Positions 32,835-38,379 of a DNA stretch of 38,379 nt are shown in pieces. The translations under genes and the position numbers were made by a program. Position 1 is the stretch's first letter; every line of letters starts with the position of its first letter. The stretch covers positions 1 through 38,379 of the forward strand of contig NZ_BDBB01000060.1 of assembly GCF_001612765.1 (NCBI RefSeq). The letters are read 5' to 3'. Under the pieces are notes generated by a model. The model ran no database searches and was not told where the DNA came from. It saw nothing but the letters and a program-made list of their open reading frames with translations. Source of the stretch: Nocardia arthritidis NBRC 100137 (GTDB taxonomy: Bacteria; Actinomycetota; Actinomycetes; Mycobacteriales; Mycobacteriaceae).

Positions 32835-32956
32835 GCGGTGCCGGGAATCGTCACCGCCCCTGCCTGTTCGCCGCAGGTCCCAGGGCCGGGCCCGGACCGA
32901 TGCCGGCGCGCTGTCCGCCGATATCGTCACCTCGGGCCCGGCTGTCTCGCCGGACC

Positions 32957-34570
32957 TCACTTGCTCAGCACCGTATAGCGGAACTTGAACGACGCGTCGA
33001 GCGTCTGCTCCACGCCTTGCACGCCTGCGGCCGAGACCGCGATCTGCTTGCCGGACAGCAGCGGAACGATCGGCAGGAAGTTCTGCGCGAGGTCGCGCTG
33101 CACCTGCTGGATCTGCGCGAGCCGCTTGTCCTTGTCGGGCTGGGTGGCCTGCGCGATCAGCTGCGCGGAGATGCCCGGGTCCTCGAAGTGCGACTGCAGG
33201 AAGTTGTTCGGGCCGAAGAACGGAGACAGGTAGTTGTCCGGGTCCGGGAAGTCCGGGAACCAGCCGAACTGGTAGAGCGGGTAGCCGTCGCGGGCCCGTT
33301 CGCGCTGGTAGGTCACCCATTCGGTGGATTGCAGGTTGACCAGGAACAAACCGGTGGACTCCAGCTGCGACTTGATCGCCGCGTACTCCTCGGAGCTGCT
33401 GGAGCCGTAGTGGTCCGGGTTGTATTGGAGATTCAGCTCCACCGGGGTCGGCACCCCGGCCTCGGCCAGGAATCTCGCCGCCTGATCCTTGTTCGGCCGG
33501 GCGCCGTAGATGTCCTGGAACGGCTCCGCCGCACCCGGCACGCCCTGCGGCACGGACGAATACGCGGGCAGGTACGTCTTTTTGTAGACGCCGTCGGCCA
33601 GCGCGGCCCGGTCGACGGTGGACGCGACGGCCTTGCGCACGGCCAGTTTCTGCGCAGGCGTACCGCCCGGCATGGTGTCCAGGTTGAACACCAGGTAGCG
33701 CAATTCACCGCCGGGGCCCTCGTGCACGGTGACCTTGCTGTCGTTGCGCAGCGACTCGATGTCGGTGGGCGTCAGCGACCGATATCCGACGTCGAGCGAA
33801 CCGTTCTGGAGGTCGAGTTTCATGTTGTCGGTGGTGGCGTAGTACTTCGTCGACACCGTCTCGGTTCTCGGTGTGCCGAGGATGCCGTTGTAGCCGGCGA
33901 ATGCCCGGTACTCGACCAGTTTGTTCTTGTCGTAACCGGCGATGGTGTACGGGCCGGAATAACCCTTGCCCCGCACCACGTCCTCGTCCGGCAGCACCCG
34001 GTCCGGCGCGTACACCTTCTCGTCGACGATCGGTCCTGCCTGGGTGGGCAGGATCGCGGGGAAGGTCTGATCGTTGGCCACCTTCAGCGTGAACGCGACG
34101 GTGCGCGCGTCCACCACGTCGGTCTTCTCCAGGTTGCCGAGCAGTGCCGCGGGCCCGTTCGGGTCGTTGATCCGCAGCATCCGGTCGAAGGAGAACTTCA
34201 CGCTGGTGGCGGTCAACGGGTTGCCGTTGGCGAATCTCAGGCCGTCCTTCAGCGTGCAGGTGTACACCGTGGGCGCGGTGAACTCGCACTTCTGCGCGGC
34301 ATCGGGCCGAGGCGTCGCGTCGCCGGGCGCGAAGTTCAGCAGGTACTGGTAGATCTGCGTCTCGGCGACGAGCGAGCCGTTGTCGTAGGCGGCCGCCGGA
34401 TCGAGCGAGAAGATCTTGTCGGTGGTGCCTGCCACCAGGCCGCCGCCGTCATCGTCCTCGCCGGTTCGCCCGGAGCCGCAGCCCGCCAGCATCGACGCCG
34501 CCAACCCCAGTAAGCCGACGACCGCGATGGTTCGCGTCCCGTTCCGTCGCCCCAACCACGAATTCCTCAT
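32957..34570 (-). CDS. Peptide-type ABC transporter substrate-binding lipoprotein
   Basis: Extracytoplasmic receptor of the SBP_bac_5 (cluster C) family that delivers peptides, nickel or similar ligands to the permeases. 537 residues from ATG 34570 (MRNSWLGRRNGTRTI), with a signal peptide and lipobox SMLAGC (Cys at about 31). Family features are LKDGLRFANGNPLTATSVKFSFDRML at about 115-140 and YPLYQFGWFPDFPDPDNYLSPFF at about 435-457. The Cys pair in QKCEF and VYTCTLKDG near 100-110 could form a disulfide. An in-frame start at 34684 would put the signal peptide far inside and is rejected. First gene of the importer operon. Confidence 0.93.
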   Translation of the reverse strand: MRNSWLGRRNGTRTIAVVGLLGLAASMLAGCGSGRTGEDDDGGGLVAGTTDKIFSLDPAAAYDNGSLVAETQIYQYLLNFAPGDATPRPDAAQKCEFTAPTVYTCTLKDGLRFANGNPLTATSVKFSFDRMLRINDPNGPAALLGNLEKTDVVDARTVAFTLKVANDQTFPAILPTQAGPIVDEKVYAPDRVLPDEDVVRGKGYSGPYTIAGYDKNKLVEYRAFAGYNGILGTPRTETVSTKYYATTDNMKLDLQNGSLDVGYRSLTPTDIESLRNDSKVTVHEGPGGELRYLVFNLDTMPGGTPAQKLAVRKAVASTVDRAALADGVYKKTYLPAYSSVPQGVPGAAEPFQDIYGARPNKDQAARFLAEAGVPTPVELNLQYNPDHYGSSSSEEYAAIKSQLESTGLFLVNLQSTEWVTYQRERARDGYPLYQFGWFPDFPDPDNYLSPFFGPNNFLQSHFEDPGISAQLIAQATQPDKDKRLAQIQQVQRDLAQNFLPIVPLLSGKQIAVSAAGVQGVEQTLDASFKFRYTVLSK

Positions 34571-34954
34571 CACGGCCCCACTTCTCGAGCGCCGCACCGC
34601 GCTCGGCGTGGATCGCGGGCCCGGTGCGGACACGGGTGAACTTCCGGTCTGATCGGCACCGTACCTACGAAGCATTTTCGGCACGTTACGTTTTCGAAGA
34701 AAATCCGCGAGCCCATCAGCAGGCGTTATGCGCAGCGCCTACGACCGCCGGTAGAACCGGTCGTATGTCCAGGAAGGCGGCGTAGGGTGGGGCGTCATGT
34801 CTCGAGCACGCCACGCGATGCTTCGCGACAGGACATGACGGTACCGGCGAACGCTTGCGACGAAACCAGCACGCGCCGCGGCGAAGGGGATTCCGGTGGA
34901 CGCCCGGACGGGCGGCCCACCGGCGCAGGTGATCACAAGGCGATCAGCGGCCGC
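34571..34954. other. Intergenic region between purF and the importer operon
   Basis: About 385 bases that should hold the importer promoter. A dyad at 34740-34765 is described separately. A TAGGGT element on the plus strand (34783-34788) stands 8 bases before an ATG that opens only a 13-codon frame, so I do not call a gene. No purF terminator is obvious. Confidence 0.5.
34740..34765. promoter_or_regulatory. Inverted repeat upstream of the ABC importer operon
   Basis: TACGACCG (34740-34747) and CGGTCGTA (34758-34765) are perfect 8-base arms around a 10-base loop that itself contains CCGGT/ACCGG partial pairing. It lies about 170 bases upstream of the binding-protein start and 210 bases beyond the purF stop. 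It could be an operator for the importer or a weak purF terminator. Confidence 0.4.
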
Positions 34955-36547
34955 TCACGGACGGCTCAGCGCGCTCGCATTCGCGTTATCGCTCAGCAGC
35001 GCGGCCTCGGACTGGCCGGTGAGCATGCCCTCCAGCACGTTCTTCCCGATGGCCGCCTCGGTGGGCAGCGGAATCGGATAGGTACCGTCGAAGCACGCGC
35101 AGCACAGCCGCGAGCGCGGCTGTTCGGTCGCTGCGACCATGCCGTCGAGCGAGATGTAGCCCAGGGTGTCGGCGCCGATCGACCGGCGTACGCCCTCGAC
35201 CATGTCCGCGACGTCGCCTTCGGTCCCCGCGCCGTTGGCGATCAGTTCCGCCCGCGAGGCGAAGTCGATGCCGTAGAAGCACGGCCATTTCACCGGCGGC
35301 GAAGCGATCCGCACATGGATCTCCACCGCGCCCGCCTCGCGCAGCATCCGGATCAGCGCGCGCTGGGTGTTGCCGCGCACGATCGAGTCGTCCACGACGA
35401 TCAGGCGCTTGCCCCGGATCACCTCGCGCAGCGGATTGAGCTTGAGCCGGATGCCCAGCTGCCGGATGGTCTGACTCGGCTGGATGAATGTGCGCCCGAC
35501 GTAGGCGTTCTTCATCAGACCCTGGCCGTAGGGCACTCCCGACCCCTGCGCGTAGCCGACGGCGGCCGGCGTGCCGGATTCGGGAACCGGGATCACCAGA
35601 TCGGCGTCTACCGGGTGTTCCTTCGCGAGGCGCCGGCCGATCTCCACCCGGGTGGCGTGCACCGACCGGCCCGCGATGGTGCTGTCCGGCCGGGCCAGAT
35701 ACACGTACTCGAAGACACAGCCCTTGGGTTCGGGGTTGGCGAAGCGCATCGAGCGCACGCCTTCGGCGTCGATCGCCAGCAATTCGCCGGGTTCGATCTC
35801 GCGGACGAACGCGGCGCCGACGATGTCCAGCGCGGCTGTCTCACTGGCAACGACCCAGCCACGCTCCAGCCTGCCCAGGCACAGCGGGCGTACGCCGTGC
35901 GGGTCGCGCGCGGCGTAGAGGGTGTGCTCGTCCATGAAGGTCAGGCAGAACGCGCCCTTCAAGGTGGGCAGCAGTTCCATCGCGGCCTGCTCGATGCTCG
36001 AGTCGGCGGAGGCGTGCGCGAGCAGCGCGGTGACCACGTCGGAGTCGGACGTCGCCGCGGCGGGCTGCGGGCGCCCGCCTCGGACGGAAGCGCCGAGCAG
36101 GCCGAGTTCGCGTGCGCGACCGGCCAATTCGGCGGTGTTGACCAGATTTCCGTTGTGCCCCAGGGCAAGTCCGGAACCGACCGCGGTGGTGCGGAAGATG
36201 GGCTGCGCGTTCTCCCAGGTCACCCCGCCTGTGGTGGAGTAGCGGCAGTGCCCGACGGCGATGTGACCCGGCATGGCCGCCAGCGTCTGCTCGTCGAACA
36301 CCTGGCTGACCAGACCCAAATCCTTGAAGACCAGGATCTGCGAGCCGTCCGACACCGCAATGCCCGCCGCCTCCTGTCCACGGTGTTGCAACGCATAGAG
36401 CCCGTAATACGTGAGCTTCGCCACTTCTTCGCTCGGCGCCCAGACTCCGAAGACTCCGCACTCCTCGCGCGGCTCGTTCTCGTCGACGTCCGGGGCGGGA
36501 CAGGAGGGGGCGGAAATGCTCTGGACCGGCAGTTCGGCGTTGGTCAC
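34955..36547 (-). CDS. purF: Amidophosphoribosyltransferase PurF
   Basis: First committed step of purine synthesis: PRPP plus glutamine gives phosphoribosylamine. 530 residues with a 29-residue propeptide ending REE, removed to expose the catalytic Cys30 (CGVFGVWAP). The Ntn glutaminase domain contains HRGQEAAG (55-62), HCRYSTTG (100-107) and HNGNLVN (131-137). The phosphoribosyltransferase domain has the PRPP loop VVDDSIVRGNT at 384-394. Cys277, Cys423, Cys482 and Cys485 have the spacing of the B. subtilis-type 4Fe-4S ligands, so this is the oxygen-sensitive Fe-S form. GTG start with AGGGAG upstream. Equivalent to Rv0808. Confidence 0.97.
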   Translation of the reverse strand: MTNAELPVQSISAPSCPAPDVDENEPREECGVFGVWAPSEEVAKLTYYGLYALQHRGQEAAGIAVSDGSQILVFKDLGLVSQVFDEQTLAAMPGHIAVGHCRYSTTGGVTWENAQPIFRTTAVGSGLALGHNGNLVNTAELAGRARELGLLGASVRGGRPQPAAATSDSDVVTALLAHASADSSIEQAAMELLPTLKGAFCLTFMDEHTLYAARDPHGVRPLCLGRLERGWVVASETAALDIVGAAFVREIEPGELLAIDAEGVRSMRFANPEPKGCVFEYVYLARPDSTIAGRSVHATRVEIGRRLAKEHPVDADLVIPVPESGTPAAVGYAQGSGVPYGQGLMKNAYVGRTFIQPSQTIRQLGIRLKLNPLREVIRGKRLIVVDDSIVRGNTQRALIRMLREAGAVEIHVRIASPPVKWPCFYGIDFASRAELIANGAGTEGDVADMVEGVRRSIGADTLGYISLDGMVAATEQPRSRLCCACFDGTYPIPLPTEAAIGKNVLEGMLTGQSEAALLSDNANASALSRP

Positions 36548-36694
36548 CGTTTGCTCCCTGTTCGGGCGGGCTGGGGGCAGATTTCATTCTACGGGTGCTC
36601 GGTGGCGCACTGACACCGCCGCCGCATCCGAGCAGCAATCCGGGGTGCCCGAAGCTCGGCCGGTGCGACGCGGGCAGCTGTTACGGTGCGCACC

Positions 36695-38032
36695 GTGACG
36701 ACTACGGACGACGCGAGCACGACGGAGTCGGGTGCGGCCCCCGCGCGCAGGCCATGGCCTCGGATGGTGCTGTTCCCCCTCGCGGTGCTCAGCCTGCTCA
36801 CCGCACTGCTGGGCATCATGTACCTCGACTACGTCGTCGATCCGGAGAAGAACCTGCACGATTTCCCGATCGCCCTGGTCAACCAGGACGTGGGCGACAC
36901 CATCGGCAACGGGAGCACCGCGCGGAAGGTGAATTTCGGCGACCAGATCACGCGGGCACTGTCCGATGGGGTTCCGTCGGACAAGGTCGACCTGCGGGTG
37001 ATCAGCATCAACGAGTCCGAGCGGCAGATGCAGTCCGGGCAGGTCTACGGCGCGATAGTCATCCCGAGCGATTTCAGCAAGCGGCTCGGGAATCTGGGCG
37101 TGGGCAGTGTCATACCGGGGGACATCCAGCGGCCGATCATCACGCTGCAGACGAATCCGCGCACCGGCGCGTTCGGCACCCAGATCGTGCTCCGGGTCGG
37201 CGACGAGGCGCTCACCGAGGTGAACAAGCAGGTCGGCAAGCAGCTGCTCGATCAGGTCACCGCGCAGCTCGCCTCGCCGCCCGGCGGTCCGCCCGCGCCC
37301 GAGCTGACCGGGGCGACCAAGGTCGCGCTGGCGTCGCCGATCGAGGTGGTCACGCAGCAGTACCACCCACTGCCGCACGGTAGCGGGCAGGGGCTGACCG
37401 CGTTCTTCTACGCCCTGTTGCTGCTGCTGGCCGGCGTGGTCGGCGCGATGGTGATCCACACCATGATCGATGCGCAGCTCGGCTTCGTACCCACCGAGTA
37501 CGGCCCCTGGTACGTGCACTACCCGTCCACTCCGATCTCGCGGTTCAGGACGCTGCTGATCAAGTGGGGCGTGTTCGTGCTGGCGGCGAGCATCGTCTCC
37601 GCGGTGTTCCTGGTCGTCGGCAAGCTGTTGGACATGCCGATCGGCAATCCGCTCGCCCTGTACCTCTACAGCGTGCTCGCCCTCACCGCCGTGGGCGTCA
37701 CCGGGCTGTCCATGCTGGCGGCGATCGGCTCGGCGGGCCTGCTGGCGAACCTGATCCTGTTCGTCATCCTCGGTTTGCCGTCCTCCGGCGGCACCGTGCC
37801 GATCGAGGCGACGCCGCGATACTTCGGCTCGCTCGCTTCCTTCGAGCCCATGCACCAGGTGTTCCTCGGGGTGCGGTCGATCCTGTACTTCGACGCGAGT
37901 TTCGAGGCGGGACTCACTCGCGGGGTGTGGATGGCGGTCCTGGGGCTGGCGATCGGGCTGGTGCTGGGCGCGGCGGTCACTCGCTTCTACGACCGTAAGG
38001 GGCTGGAGCGCCGCAACGTCGTCCAGGCGTGA
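36695..38032 (+). CDS. YhgE/Pip-like (DUF3533) membrane protein
   Basis: 445 residues: one membrane helix at about 25-45, an extracytoplasmic domain with FPIALVNQDVGDTIGNGS at about 56-73 and QMQSGQVYGAIVIPSDFSKRL at about 109-129, then five helices from about residue 230 (AFFYALLLLLAGVVGAMVI). This is the layout of the ABC-2/YhgE-Pip-SNG1 family, whose members take part in export or in phage/virus entry in firmicutes; the role in actinobacteria is unknown. The GTG at 36695 lies 7 bases after TACGGT, so a leaderless start is plausible; GTG 36686 is the alternative. No ATPase partner is adjacent. Divergent from purF. Confidence 0.85.
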   Translation: MTTTDDASTTESGAAPARRPWPRMVLFPLAVLSLLTALLGIMYLDYVVDPEKNLHDFPIALVNQDVGDTIGNGSTARKVNFGDQITRALSDGVPSDKVDLRVISINESERQMQSGQVYGAIVIPSDFSKRLGNLGVGSVIPGDIQRPIITLQTNPRTGAFGTQIVLRVGDEALTEVNKQVGKQLLDQVTAQLASPPGGPPAPELTGATKVALASPIEVVTQQYHPLPHGSGQGLTAFFYALLLLLAGVVGAMVIHTMIDAQLGFVPTEYGPWYVHYPSTPISRFRTLLIKWGVFVLAASIVSAVFLVVGKLLDMPIGNPLALYLYSVLALTAVGVTGLSMLAAIGSAGLLANLILFVILGLPSSGGTVPIEATPRYFGSLASFEPMHQVFLGVRSILYFDASFEAGLTRGVWMAVLGLAIGLVLGAAVTRFYDRKGLERRNVVQA

Positions 38033-38106
38033 ACCGGAACACGTCGCGAATCAACGGTTTCCGAACACACCTCGGCCGACCCATCAGCACCGCATAGGCG
38101 CGGACC

Positions 38107-38379
38107 TCAGGCGGTGGCCCGGACGATCGGGAGCCAATGGGCGATCTCGGCCGCGCGGGTGCCGGAGGCGGTGACCGCGCCGGAGGCGACGGCGTCGTCG
38201 AACTCGAGCAGGCCGGTGGCCAAGAGCAGCCAGGTGCGCGGGTCGGTCTCCACGACGTTCGGCGGGGTGCCCCTGGTGTGCCGCGGCCCCTCGACGCACT
38301 GCACCGCGACGAACGGCGGCACCCGCACCTCCACCGAATGCCCCGGCGCGGAGGCCGCCAGCGAGCGCGCCGTGGTCCG
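38107..38379 (-). CDS. Sterol carrier family protein, C-terminal part (5' partial)
   Basis: The minus-strand frame is open to the right window edge and ends in TGA at 38107, giving the last 90 residues. PGHSVEVRVPPFVAVQCVEG, then PRHTRGTPPNVVETDPRTWL and LATGLLEFDDAVASGAVTASGTRA form an SCP2-like sterol-carrier domain, as in Rv0807, the gene next to purF in M. tuberculosis. A GTG at 38334 within the frame is not the real start because coding continues past it. Function is unproven; lipid or hydrophobic ligand binding is inferred from the fold. Confidence 0.88.
   Translation of the reverse strand, partial: RTTARSLAASAPGHSVEVRVPPFVAVQCVEGPRHTRGTPPNVVETDPRTWLLLATGLLEFDDAVASGAVTASGTRAAEIAHWLPIVRATA

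Noticed and set aside
34787..36613. 608-codon plus-strand frame opposite purF
   Set aside because: Antisense shadow of purF. A TAGGGT and ATG near 34797 open only 13 codons, too little to call.
1..38379. CRISPR array, prophage or defence island
   Set aside because: No regularly spaced repeats, integrase, restriction, toxin-antitoxin or phage genes are present; the only mobile trace is the IS110 remnant.

Overview
The window is about 38.4 kb of high-GC actinobacterial chromosome, most likely from Nocardia or a close relative in the Mycobacteriales. The evidence is a mycothiol synthase (mshD), an LCP cell-wall ligase, an LmeA-type lipomannan protein, type VII secretion-like cargo, GTG/TTG starts, leaderless promoters of the TANNNT type, and gene order matching (from memory) the Mycobacterium tuberculosis Rv0807-Rv0823c block. 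Nearly all genes are recognisable housekeeping or envelope genes. I see no phage, CRISPR array, rRNA or tRNA.

Layout. 1-4.6 kb: an LCP protein cut by the left edge, phoU, and a translationally coupled pair of small and large type VII secretion-like cargo proteins. 4.6-5.65 kb: a scarred region with a second copy of the pstB 3' end and its terminator, a small secreted protein and a decayed IS110-family transposase. 5.68-9.56 kb (minus): pstS-pstC-pstA-pstB, the high-affinity phosphate importer, preceded by a clear Pho box. 9.8-11.6 kb (minus): mshD and glnR. 11.9-13.1 kb (plus): lmeA-thiX. 13.2-15.1 kb: a sulfur operon (DUF4395, cysA2, sseC) headed by an unannotated cysteine-rich leader peptide. 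15.18-15.98 kb: a 31-residue membrane protein coupled to a nitrobindin-like protein. 16.4-23.2 kb (minus): cydA-cydB-cydD-cydC, cytochrome bd oxidase and its assembly exporter. 23.4-27.8 kb: pabC (minus), then ygfZ, a MOSC protein, a type II asparaginase and a DUF3073 protein (plus). 27.9-36.5 kb (minus): purM, a four-gene peptide-type ABC importer, and purF. 36.7-38.0 kb: a YhgE/Pip-like membrane protein. The right edge holds the C-terminus of a sterol-carrier-family protein.

How the parts work together. Phosphate uptake (pstSCAB) and its control protein PhoU are near neighbours and both carry Pho-box-like repeats (one strong, one degenerate). Sulfur handling is clustered: the Cys leader peptide probably senses cysteine supply for the sulfurtransferase operon, next to thioredoxin-like ThiX and near mycothiol synthase. 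The cyd genes give a complete bd-oxidase module. purM and purF flank the ABC importer. The observations most worth following are the cysteine leader, the leaderless small membrane protein, the pstB-3'-end duplication with the IS110 remnant, the type VII cargo pair, and the tandem dyads upstream of cydA.
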